Assembly: GCA_938006335.1 (NCBI GenBank)
Contig: CALLMF010000033.1
Span: 1 to 64,000 of the forward strand
Source: an uncultured Granulosicoccaceae bacterium
Lineage (GTDB): Bacteria; Pseudomonadota; Gammaproteobacteria; Granulosicoccales; Granulosicoccaceae
Reading direction: 5' to 3'
DNA length: 64,000 nt
Shown: piece by piece, positions 46,272 to 56,434 of the stretch
Position numbering within the stretch: the first letter of the stretch is position 1
Layout: the number at the start of each line of letters is the position of its first letter
Translations under genes and position numbers: made by a program
Notes under the pieces: model-generated
Database searches by the model: none
What the model was told of the DNA's origin: nothing
Seen by the model: only the letters and a program-made list of their open reading frames with translations

Positions 46272-46322
46272 TGACTCGTTATCGACGAGTAGTGCGTGCG
46301 CGGCCGTGCTAGCCTCCGGCGC

Positions 46323-47393
46323 ATGAAAAACCGGTTTCGAACCCTTCTCGATGGAGGCCACATTTTGCTCGCAGATGGTGCCATGGGCACCAACCTGTTT
46401 GCCATGGGCCTCGAGACCGGGGACGCGCCCGAACTCTGGAACGTTGATCATCCTGACCGTATCGAGACCTTGCACAAGGCATTCATCAGCGCTGGTTCGG
46501 ACATCCTTCTTACCAACTCGTTTGGAGGTACCCATTTCCGCTTAGCGTTGCACAAGGCAGGCCATCGTGTGGGGGAATTGAACCGAGCAGCCGCCCGGAT
46601 CGCCCGCGACGCGGTGGATAAGTATTCTGACCGTGATGAATACCACAAACCGCTGGTCGCCGGCTCCATGGGCCCCACCGGCGAAATTCTGGCGCCCAAC
46701 GGCGCCGTATCCGTCAAAGACGCGCAGGCCGCCTTTCGCGAGCAAGCCGAAGCACTCGCCGCAGGCGGTGTCGATATGCTCTGGATTGAAACCATATCGT
46801 CCGCCGAAGAAATCGAAGCCGCTGTGCGTGGAGCGGCCGATGTCGGCCTCCCCATCGTGTACACCGTCAGCATCGACACCAACGGCCGCACCATGATGGG
46901 GCTGACCGCTGACGACACTCTCGCCGCCGTCGAGCGCATCGGCGTGCCGATCGATGCCTTGGGTACCAACTGCGGTGTTGGCGCCTCCGAAGTCGTCGCG
47001 GCCATCCGGAATTTCGTCACGGCAAGCGACAGCCGTGGTAGTGCTCTGCCCCTGGTCGCCAAGGCCAACTGCGGTATACCCGAATGGCAGGGGGATGCGA
47101 TCGTCTACAACGGCACCCCGGAATTGATGGCTGACTATGCCCGTCTTGCCGCGGACGCCGGCGCCCGCATCATCGGCGGCTGTTGCGGAACCACGCCGGA
47201 GCACGTGGCAGCGATGCGTGCCGCAATCGACGGGCGGGTTCCGGAAGCGGCACCCGACGTCGAAGAGATCGTCAGTCGACTGGGCGAGATCTCGAGCGGT
47301 GCCCGGGCGCAGCTTACCGGCGACCTGAGCGTCGCTGGCGGCGCTGCCAGCGGCGCCGGCAAACGCACCTCCCGACGACGACGATCGAAGTGA
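46323..47393 (+). CDS. Homocysteine S-methyltransferase family protein (BHMT/MetH-N-like)
   Basis: The product has 356 residues. The zinc-dependent barrel is shown by ILLADGAMGTNLFAMGLETG, ILLTNSFGGTHFRL, the first Cys in LGTNCGVGAS and the Cys pair in IIGGCCGTTPEHVAAM. Family enzymes transfer methyl groups to homocysteine, for example from betaine (BHMT) or S-methylmethionine, and the same fold is used in some corrinoid systems. After the barrel it carries about 50 extra residues ending KRTSRRRRSK, almost identical to the tail of the folate methyltransferase at 36213-37118. It overlaps the DUF445 gene by TGATG. Confidence 0.88.
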   Translation: MKNRFRTLLDGGHILLADGAMGTNLFAMGLETGDAPELWNVDHPDRIETLHKAFISAGSDILLTNSFGGTHFRLALHKAGHRVGELNRAAARIARDAVDKYSDRDEYHKPLVAGSMGPTGEILAPNGAVSVKDAQAAFREQAEALAAGGVDMLWIETISSAEEIEAAVRGAADVGLPIVYTVSIDTNGRTMMGLTADDTLAAVERIGVPIDALGTNCGVGASEVVAAIRNFVTASDSRGSALPLVAKANCGIPEWQGDAIVYNGTPELMADYARLAADAGARIIGGCCGTTPEHVAAMRAAIDGRVPEAAPDVEEIVSRLGEISSGARAQLTGDLSVAGGAASGAGKRTSRRRRSK

Positions 47394-48199
47394 TGCCAGG
47401 CAAGACCCTTCTACCCAACCTCATCGCGGCCGCGATCGCACTGTGCGGCTGGCTGCTCGGTGGATCGATCGGTAGCGTGGTCCTCAGCACGGGCCTGTTT
47501 GCTCTGTCCGGTGCGCTGACCAACTGGCTCGCGGTGCACATGCTGTTCGAACGCGTACCGGGCCTGTACGGCTCTGGCGTCATCGCCTTGCGCTTCGAAG
47601 ACCTCAAGCGCGGCATCATCGATCTGGTGCGCGAAGAGCTGTTCGGCAAGGACAAGGTCGAGCGCTTGTTCGACACGGCGCTGCAGAAGCAGGCCCAGTC
47701 CGCGACGGACTCAGCCGCAAGCAACACCACCGCTGACAGCGATGACGGCACCGCATCCGAAGGTGCCTCCGAGACCGTCAACGGCGTGGACATGTCCGGT
47801 CTGGTCGACAGCATTGATGTGAACGCGGCGTTTGATCAACTGCTCGAAACAGTCGAGGCTTCCTCGTTTGGCAATCTGCTGCAGATGGTTGGAGGCATCA
47901 GTGCCCTGGAGCCACTGCGTGAGCCGTTTGGCAAGCGACTCAAACGTATTCTCAACGACGCCGCTCGCTCACCGAAACTCCAGGCCGCCGTCGCTCGCCA
48001 GCTGAACAGCGAAGCCAACCGCGAGCGCTTTCGTCAACGTCTCGAGTTGCTGCTGCAGGCACGACTCGACGAACTGACCCCCGAGATGGTCCGTGACCTG
48101 ATGAGCCGACTCATCAGACGTCATCTCGGCTGGCTGGTGGTCTGGGGTGCGGTGTTCGGCGGCCTTATCGGTCTGGTTGCGGGCTTGATCGGCCTGTAG
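47393..48199 (+). CDS. DUF445 family membrane protein
   Basis: The product has 268 residues from the ATG at 47393, which overlaps the previous stop (TGATG). Two N-terminal hydrophobic segments (LIAAAIALCGWLLGGSIG; VVLSTGLFALSGALTNWLAVHMLF) are followed by a helical soluble part with a Ser/Thr/Asp-rich insert, and a C-terminal membrane hairpin (WLVVWGAVFGGLIGLVAG). The N-terminal GALTNWLAVHMLFERVPGLYGSG motif matches DUF445/YheB-like proteins of unknown function. Coupling to a methyltransferase gene is unexplained. Confidence 0.82.
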   Translation: MPGKTLLPNLIAAAIALCGWLLGGSIGSVVLSTGLFALSGALTNWLAVHMLFERVPGLYGSGVIALRFEDLKRGIIDLVREELFGKDKVERLFDTALQKQAQSATDSAASNTTADSDDGTASEGASETVNGVDMSGLVDSIDVNAAFDQLLETVEASSFGNLLQMVGGISALEPLREPFGKRLKRILNDAARSPKLQAAVARQLNSEANRERFRQRLELLLQARLDELTPEMVRDLMSRLIRRHLGWLVVWGAVFGGLIGLVAGLIGL

Positions 48200-48209
48200 A
48201 CGACGATCT

Positions 48210-48569
48210 TCAGCGCTCCACATGACTCCGCGCGCGCAGTGGCACGCCATCAAACTCGATGCCGCCCCAGCCGGTTTCCATGAAGCGCCGGATGTTCGGA
48301 TGACTGTCCCCTTCCGGGTTGCGCAGCACATCAGCTCGATAGAAGGCGCCAAACAGCACCAGTGTCTCCTCCTGATTCAGGTCGTGCAATCTGGCGAAGG
48401 CAAAGACACGACAGGCGCCACTGTTCTGCCCAGCTTCGTTGGTGATGTCCGCGTTGCGAAACGCGGTAGGCACGAAGCGATACAGACGATTGATCAGCGC
48501 CACCGTATCCGGGAACTCAATGGCCTCCGGATGGTTTCGCACCCGGTTCAAAAACAGTTCCAGTTCCAT
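48210..48569 (-). CDS. HopJ type III effector family protein
   Basis: The product has 119 residues from the ATG at 48569; a TTG just upstream is also open. It matches the compact HopJ domain: FPDTVALINRLYRFVPTAFRN, ACRVFAFARLHDLNQEETL and FMETGWGGIEFDG. The name derives from a Pseudomonas effector, but these genes are widespread in free-living bacteria with no secretion system, as here, so an effector role should not be assumed. It lies 38 bases downstream of maeB. Confidence 0.88.
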   Translation of the reverse strand: MELELFLNRVRNHPEAIEFPDTVALINRLYRFVPTAFRNADITNEAGQNSGACRVFAFARLHDLNQEETLVLFGAFYRADVLRNPEGDSHPNIRRFMETGWGGIEFDGVPLRARSHVER

Positions 48570-48607
48570 CAACGTGTCGAGACCTGTCGCAACTGCGAGG
48601 CTAGATA

Positions 48608-50913
48608 CTAGCAGTCGCTATCGACCGTACGACTGTCGATGGCATCGGTCGCGGCGATAGCGGCAAGGTTGACGATACCGCGCACGGTAGTGGACTCCGT
48701 CACTACGTGGGCCGGCTTGTCCAGACCCATGAGCATGGGCCCTACCGGTAGACCGTCACCCAGGACCTTCATCATGTTGTAGGTGATGTTGGCCGCATCG
48801 AGGTTGGGCATGATCAGGAGATTGGCACCGCCCGTATACGCCGCGTGCGGGAAGATCCGATCGCGGGTTTCCTGCGAAAGTGCGGCATCAGCGTGCATTT
48901 CGCCTTCCACGGCAAGGTCCGGGAATCGCGTCGTGATGATCTCGCGCGCTTCGCGCATCTTGCGCGCCGAGGGATTGTCCCGGCTACCGAAGTTGGAGTG
49001 TGACAACAAGGCCACCTTCGGCGTCATGCCAAAGCGACGCACCAGGCGCGCGCCCATGGCGGCGGTTTCTGCCACGTCCACTGAACTCGGGTCCACGGTC
49101 ACGTGGGTATCGCTCAGGAACACGGTGCCGGTGGGCATCAGCATCAGCATCAGGGCCGAGACATCGCGGATGCCTTCAGCCAGTCCGATGATGGTGCACA
49201 GGTGTTGCAAGTGCCGGCTGTACGCGCCCTGCGCACCACACACCAGTGCGTCGGCGTACCCCTCGCGCACCATCACCGCAGCAAGGGCTGTCGGTCGGCT
49301 GCGAATCACGCTCATCGCGTATTCCGGAGAGACACCCGCACGCTCGGTGATGCGGTGATACACATCTACCTGACGGTCGAAGTCGGGGTTGTCCTGCGGA
49401 TCGACGAGGTCAAAGCCTTCACCGATCTTCATGTTCAGACCGAGTTCGGCAATCTGCGCCGTAACCCGCTCGATGCGACCGATCAACACCGGACGACAGA
49501 TCGCATCGTCCACCAGGATCTTCGTTGCGTTGAGTACGCGCGGTGACTCACCTTCTGCAAGCACCACTCGTTGCAGATTCGCCTGTGCACGTTCGAAAAC
49601 CGGCTTCATGATGAGACCTGATCGGAACACGAACTGGCGCAGACGGCGACGGTAGGCATCGAAGTCCTCGATGGGTCGCGTGGCAACGCCAGAGTCCATC
49701 GCTGCGCGTGCCACCGCCGCCGGCACTTCCAGCAAAAGACGGTAATCGAATGGCTTCGGTATCAGGTAGTCCTTGCCGAAACGCAGCGGCTGACCGCCGT
49801 AGGCAGCCGACACCGCCTCGGGGGCTTCGCGTTCGGCGATCGCAGCGATGGCCTGCACGGCCGCGGCCTGCATTTCGCCATTGATTTCAGTGGCGCCGAC
49901 ATCAAGTGCGCCACGAAACAGGAAGGGGAAGCACAGTACGTTGTTGACCTGGTTCGGGTAGTCCGAGCGGCCGGTGGCGACGATGGCGTCATCGCGAGTG
50001 GCGTGTACGAGGTCCGGGCTGATTTCAGGGTCGGGGTTGGCAAGTGCCAGAATGAAGGGCCCATCTGCCATGGCTGCGACATCGTCGGCCTTCAACACGT
50101 CAGGTGCCGACAAGCCGAGGAATACATCGGCACCAGCAATCACATCGGACAAGGTGCGCGCATCGGTGTCACGCGCGTAGGCCGCCTTGTAGGGATCCAT
50201 GCCGGACTCTCGCCTGCTGTACACCACACCCTCGACGTCGCACACCGTCACGTTCTCGCGCTTGAGACCCATGAACACCAGCAGGTTCAGACACGCAAGC
50301 GCCGCTGCGCCCGCCCCACTGCACACCAGGCGCACCTCCTCAAGGGACTTGTTGGACAAGCGCAGACCGTTGGTGACCGCGGCTGCAACCACAATCGCCG
50401 TGCCGTGCTGATCATCATGAAACACCGGGATGTTCATCCGCTCGCGCAAGCGTTTTTCGATTTCGAAGCACTCTGGCGCCTTGATGTCTTCCAGATTGAT
50501 ACCGCCGAAGGTGGGTTCCATCAACGCAACCGCATCAACGAATCGATCCACATCCGTGGTGTCGAGCTCGAGGTCGAACACATCAACGTTGGCGAACTTC
50601 TTGAACAGCACCGCCTTGCCTTCCATCACCGGCTTCGAGGCCAAAGCGCCGATGGCGCCGAGACCGAGCACTGCTGTGCCGTTGGTGATCACAGCCACCA
50701 GGTTGCTGCGCGTGGTCAGACTTGCCGCTTCCAGCGGGTCTTCTTCGATAGCCTTGCAGGCGGCGGCAACACCGGGCGAGTAGGCCAGCGCGAGATCGCG
50801 CTGGTTGACCATGTTCTTGGTCGCCGATATTTCGAGCTTGCCGGGGGTGGGATAGCGGTGATACGCCAGCGCCGCCTCGGACAGAGACTGATCGCGTTCG
50901 TCGTCAACAGCCA

Positions 50914-50914
<1 letters not shown>
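48608..50914 (-). CDS. maeB: NADP-dependent malic enzyme, MaeB type with phosphotransacetylase-like domain
   Basis: The product has 768 residues. Residues about 1-430 form malic enzyme: [57 protein letters not shown] and [17 protein letters not shown]. Residues about 440-768 form a phosphotransacetylase-like domain ([36 protein letters not shown]). In MaeB the second domain is regulatory, not catalytic. The enzyme converts malate to pyruvate with NADPH. Its ATG overlaps the leuA stop (TAATG), an unusual coupling that would co-produce pyruvate and a pyruvate-derived branched-chain pathway. Confidence 0.96.
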
Positions 50915-52674
<1,760 letters not shown>

Positions 52675-52726
52675 TCAAGCCAGCCCGGCTGGCAGAGCAG
52701 CGGAGGATACGACGAAAATTCTGGAA

Positions 52727-52853
52727 CCCCGAGGCCACAAGCACACGGGGAATCGTGGTCCGCTTAGCCCGCGGGCCCAAGGCTCTACAGCAGCCCGGCC
52801 CTCCCGAGGGAGGCCGGGCGTGGAAGAGCGAGGCCGTGCGTGCGCGTGATCAT
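52727..52853 (-). promoter_or_regulatory. Possible leuA leader peptide and hairpin series (attenuator-like)
   Basis: On the minus strand an ATG at 52853 opens a 22-codon frame ending at a TAG at 52785-52787, with five Leu codons, the last two (CTG CTG) directly before the stop. A strong GC hairpin (52793-52819) covers the second half of this frame, a GCCCGCGGGC palindrome follows (near 52767-52776), and a CCCCG/CGGGG stem (52727-52750) is followed by a T-containing stretch. The order resembles leucine attenuation. Against it, there is no clear Shine-Dalgarno before the ATG and Leu enrichment is modest. Confidence 0.35.
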
Positions 52854-52914
52854 TGGCGAAGACTAGACGCGCGCGTTGCTGCGGTCAACAGCCGGGCAAG
52901 ATGCGCGAACAGGG

Positions 52915-53163
52915 TCACTTCTCGTCGGCCTCATCAGGCGTCACGAGCAAGGGGCGTATCAGCTTCTCGAGCCCGTTCACCTTGATCTCGTGCATGAGCG
53001 CCAGGCGCCTGCCGAGCGTGCCAGTCGGGAAACCTTCGCGGTAGAACCACACCAGATACGGTTCCGGCAAATCAATGAGACGGGTGCCGGCAAACCGCCC
53101 GAAGGGCATCGGCATGGAAGCGGCCGCGACGAGCTCCTGGCCATCCGCATCGAGCTCAGTCAT
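52915..53163 (-). CDS. DUF3820 family protein
   Basis: The product has 82 residues from the ATG at 53163, which overlaps the upstream stop; ATGs at 53193 and 53181 would overlap that gene more. The DUF3820 pattern is complete: MPFGRFAGTRLIDLPEPYLVWF, FPTGTLGRRLALMHEIKVNGL. The family is sometimes labelled quorum-sensing-regulated virulence factor, and the short fold resembles nuclease-associated domains, but function is unknown. It follows the EamA transporter gene on the same strand. Confidence 0.85.
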   Translation of the reverse strand: MTELDADGQELVAAASMPMPFGRFAGTRLIDLPEPYLVWFYREGFPTGTLGRRLALMHEIKVNGLEKLIRPLLVTPDEADEK

Positions 53164-54205
53164 CTCGTGGCTCGCTGGCATTGGTGCCACCACCCTCGTC
53201 TGGTGTCGTGTGTTGATACAAGGTCAGGTCTGGCGCGTCCGTATCGCCCGACTGTGCTGACGGACCACTGGCAGCACGCAGGTTGCGCGTGCGCAGCACC
53301 GGCCGAGTCAAGGAGGCAGTGAGTTCACGCCAGATGAACAAGAGGCCGGACAGCACGATGACCCCAGCACCAGCCACCACCTGGGTATTGATCGGCTCAT
53401 TGAACACCAGCGCACCGTAGAGCAAGGCCCATAGCATCTGGCTGTACTGCATCGGCGCGACAAACTGCGCCTCGCTGGTCCGATAGGCCCACAACACGAA
53501 GCCCTGTCCGATCACCGTCAGAACACCTAGGGACGCGATGCGCCACAACATGCTGGCAGGCATCGGCTCATAGACAAAAGCGGTGGCGATACCGCTGACA
53601 AGAACAGTCACCAGCATCGGGTACAGAATCAAGGTGATGCCGTGCTCGCGCGGACCGATACGCCGCGTGACCACGGCAGAGATCGAGATGGACAGAGCAG
53701 CAAAGCCCGCTGACAGATGCCCGGCGGACAGTTGCAGCTCGTTCGGACGCAGCACCACAAGGACACCACAGAGCCCCATGAGGATCGCAAACCAGCGAAA
53801 CGCCCGCACGCGCTCGCCCAATACCGGGATGGCGAGCAAGGTAATCAGTATCGGCGCGGTGAACAGCAGCGAATACACCTCTGCCATCGGCGCCGAGGAA
53901 AACGCATGAAAAGCGGCCACCAGACCCATCGTCATGAACACGCAGCGCAAGGCCAGCAGACCGGGCAAGCGTGGTCGGAACGAACGCTCCGGGCGTGATA
54001 CGGCGAGATAGATCGAAAAGGGAACAAAGCTGAACAGCACCGCGAAGAACACGGTCTGAAACACCGGCACACCGTGCACACTCTTGATCAGCGCATCGTG
54101 CAGCGAGAAAACGCTGTAGCCAATCAATGCAAGCCCAGAACCGAACAAGGGGCTACGCACCGCCTCAATGCCGGTCGGGATGTGCTGGTGAGTTGCTTCG
54201 GTCAT
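53156..54205 (-). CDS. DMT superfamily transporter with two EamA domains
   Basis: From the ATG at 54205 the product has 349 residues and about ten membrane helices in two EamA halves (LALIGYSVFSLHDALIKSV ... VYSLLFTAPILITLLAIPVLGERVRAFRW; second half ISISAVVTRRIGPREHG ... YSQMLWALLYGALVFNEPINTQ). The GE/NE motif at the end of each half is typical. Such exporters or importers move small metabolites; substrate cannot be inferred. The C-terminal 50 residues are polar. Confidence 0.88.
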   Translation of the reverse strand: MTEATHQHIPTGIEAVRSPLFGSGLALIGYSVFSLHDALIKSVHGVPVFQTVFFAVLFSFVPFSIYLAVSRPERSFRPRLPGLLALRCVFMTMGLVAAFHAFSSAPMAEVYSLLFTAPILITLLAIPVLGERVRAFRWFAILMGLCGVLVVLRPNELQLSAGHLSAGFAALSISISAVVTRRIGPREHGITLILYPMLVTVLVSGIATAFVYEPMPASMLWRIASLGVLTVIGQGFVLWAYRTSEAQFVAPMQYSQMLWALLYGALVFNEPINTQVVAGAGVIVLSGLLFIWRELTASLTRPVLRTRNLRAASGPSAQSGDTDAPDLTLYQHTTPDEGGGTNASEPRDD

Positions 54206-54305
54206 CCGCTTGCCTTGCTGCCGGGCATCGAATGCTAGCAGGCAGCGCAATCCAGGGGGCTTGTCGAGGGCTTGGGCCGCCAGCCGAAAGAAGCCGGCGC
54301 ACACA

Positions 54306-54743
54306 TCACGCGTTAGCGTGGAAGACCTGGTAACAGCCGAAGTGCCCGGCCAGTCGCGCCACGAGGTAGCGCAAGCTGAGTGGCTTGGAGAGGCTCTCGC
54401 ACGGCAGCGAGCCTATGGTCAGCTCCGCATCGGCGTCACCTGCAAGTGCAAGCAGAATCAGCGGCTGGCGTTCGACAGGCACTTGGGTCAGTTCAGCGCA
54501 CAGAGGATCGACCAGTGTTTCGCGAGCATCGCCATTGATCACCACAACCTGGTGACTGTACTCGGCAAACGACTGCCGCGCCGCCGAGACCGTTAAGGCC
54601 GTGTCGACCTCAAAGCCATTGCGGTCGAGGGTCGACTTCATGACCTGCAGGACGTGCGGCTCGACGTCGACGAGCAGCACCCGCTTCAGCAAGCGCAGTC
54701 CGTGCACGTTGGTCTCAGACCTGTTGGGAACTCTCCCTTCCAT
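54306..54743 (-). CDS. Degenerate single-domain response regulator receiver
   Basis: From the ATG at 54743 the product has 145 residues. After about 18 residues the CheY-like fold begins RVLLVDVEPHVLQVMKSTLDRNGF. Only one Asp of the acidic pair is present, and the expected phospho-acceptor strand reads HQVVVINGDARETL, with Asn where Asp is normal. The conserved Lys may survive in CESLSKPLSLRYLV. It is probably a pseudo-receiver that does not take a phosphoryl group. No output domain and no histidine kinase are nearby. It is divergent from the S41 protease gene. Confidence 0.7.
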   Translation of the reverse strand: MEGRVPNRSETNVHGLRLLKRVLLVDVEPHVLQVMKSTLDRNGFEVDTALTVSAARQSFAEYSHQVVVINGDARETLVDPLCAELTQVPVERQPLILLALAGDADAELTIGSLPCESLSKPLSLRYLVARLAGHFGCYQVFHANA

Positions 54744-54957
54744 ACTGGGAGTAGCGGCCCCATCCCCCACGACCTTTACGATATTGAAGTACGCGTGGGC
54801 ACCAAAAGGTGGCACAGTCGGTCAAAGCGTCCACACTCAAGGACACGATTTCGGCAACGCCATGCCAAATTGTGATGCCCTTCAGATGCCGGTCATCAGG
54901 CCGCCAAGACGGTATGGACCGCCGCCGTTGAACAGGCCAGCCAACAGGAACTCGCCT

Positions 54958-56379
54958 ATGGAACACGGGATTTCACCGCCTCGCGCATCGCTCGTCTGCC
55001 TCGCGGCACTACTGGTCGCGAGTTGCGGAGGTGGATCGGGTGACTCATCGATTTTCAATCCACCTGAAGGCGAAGGCTCGAACGGCGGCAGCTCGGGCGG
55101 CGGCGACTCGATCTTCGACGTTCCGTTCAACGAAGAGGAAGGCGGCGTCTGCGGCCTGAATGCTCAGCGCGAGTGGGTGGATGCCAACATGCGCGATTAC
55201 TACCTGTTCTACGACCAGGTGCCCGTACTACCGCTCGAGGACCATGCAAGCGCCGAAGAGCTGATTCAGGCACTGCGCGTCCCGCCAGATCGGTTCAGCT
55301 ATGTCGGGGATGCTGCGCTCAACGAGGCATTCTTCGAGGAGGGAGAGAGCTTTGGCTATGGCTGGCGACTGCGCCGGCGTGCCAACGGTGACCTGGCCGT
55401 TGCACTCGTTGAACCGCAGTCACCACTGGCCGTCGCAGGCGTCGTACGCGGCGAAGTCATGCTCAGCGTAGATGGTGTGCTGTTCGACGACATCACGAGT
55501 TCAGAACAGGTCAACGACCTGCTCGGCACCGGTGACGACACCCGCACCATCACCCTCGGCGTTCAAGGTATCGACGGCAACGTGCGCGAGGTAGACGTCA
55601 CGCGAGGTCTGTATTCGGTGCAAGCCGTGCTGGATTCCCAGGTCATCGAAGTGGGCACGACGCGCGTCGGCTACCTCTCGTTTCTGACTTTCATAGAAAC
55701 CGCACGTGACGAACTGCAGACCGTGTTTGCCGAGTTCGCCACTCAGGACATCGACGAGCTGGTCATTGACCTGCGCTTCAACGGCGGTGGGCGCATTGAC
55801 GTGTCCAACGTGCTCGCGAGTCGCGTCATCGGTGACGCCGGCCGCGACCGGGATTTTCTGCGATACCAGTTGAATGATCGCTACCAGGATCTCTACGACC
55901 CGGACGATCTGCGACTGCCGTTCGAGCAGCTGTCCGACTCGCTCGACTTACCGCGCGTATATGTGCTCCAGCTGGATGGCACCTGCTCCGCTTCAGAGCT
56001 CGTGATCAACGGGCTTGCGCCGCATATCGATGTCGTGACTGTCGGGCAAACTACCTGTGGCAAGCCCTTCGGCACCCGTGGCGTCACGCTGAACGACGAG
56101 TGCAACAAGGTCATGCACGCGGTGGAAGTCGAGTTTGTCAACGACTCCGGCGTCGGAGGCTATGCCGATGGACTCGCCGCCACCTGTGCGGCCAGCGACG
56201 ACTACCTCAGCACACTCGGGGCTCCCGACGAGGGCATGCTCAGCGTTGCCCTTCAGCATATACAGACCGGTAGCTGCACCATCGGCATTGCGAGCACGCC
56301 GGAGGCACGACGCGCACACCAGCGCAACTCCGCGATCAACCCGACCAACCCCTACGACCCTGGCGTGCCCCTTCGGTAA
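54958..56379 (+). CDS. S41 family C-terminal-processing peptidase lipoprotein
   Basis: The product has 473 residues with lipobox LLVASC followed by a Gly/Ser/acidic linker. A Cys-containing N-terminal helical cap (GVCGLNAQREWVDANMRDYY) precedes a PDZ domain (LAVALVEPQSPLAVAGVVRGEVML) and the S41 core with LVIDLRFNGGGRID. The likely nucleophile is Ser344 in GTCSASEL and the general base Lys lies in TTCGKPFGTRG. Cys pairs in the core suggest disulphides, fitting an extracytoplasmic location. It is followed by a phosphatase gene 55 bases later. Confidence 0.88.
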   Translation: MEHGISPPRASLVCLAALLVASCGGGSGDSSIFNPPEGEGSNGGSSGGGDSIFDVPFNEEEGGVCGLNAQREWVDANMRDYYLFYDQVPVLPLEDHASAEELIQALRVPPDRFSYVGDAALNEAFFEEGESFGYGWRLRRRANGDLAVALVEPQSPLAVAGVVRGEVMLSVDGVLFDDITSSEQVNDLLGTGDDTRTITLGVQGIDGNVREVDVTRGLYSVQAVLDSQVIEVGTTRVGYLSFLTFIETARDELQTVFAEFATQDIDELVIDLRFNGGGRIDVSNVLASRVIGDAGRDRDFLRYQLNDRYQDLYDPDDLRLPFEQLSDSLDLPRVYVLQLDGTCSASELVINGLAPHIDVVTVGQTTCGKPFGTRGVTLNDECNKVMHAVEVEFVNDSGVGGYADGLAATCAASDDYLSTLGAPDEGMLSVALQHIQTGSCTIGIASTPEARRAHQRNSAINPTNPYDPGVPLR

Positions 56380-56434
56380 GCCTTGGCCAGGCGCGCCGAC
56401 ACCGCCGGATCGCGCCTGGCTGTATGCTCGGAGT

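Noticed and set aside
48210..48569. Type III secretion effector (HopJ)
   Set aside because: Only the family name suggests it; no secretion apparatus or chaperone genes are nearby and homologues occur in free-living bacteria.
52793..52819. Rho-independent terminator for the DUF3820 gene
   Set aside because: The stem is strong, but no T-run follows it on either strand.
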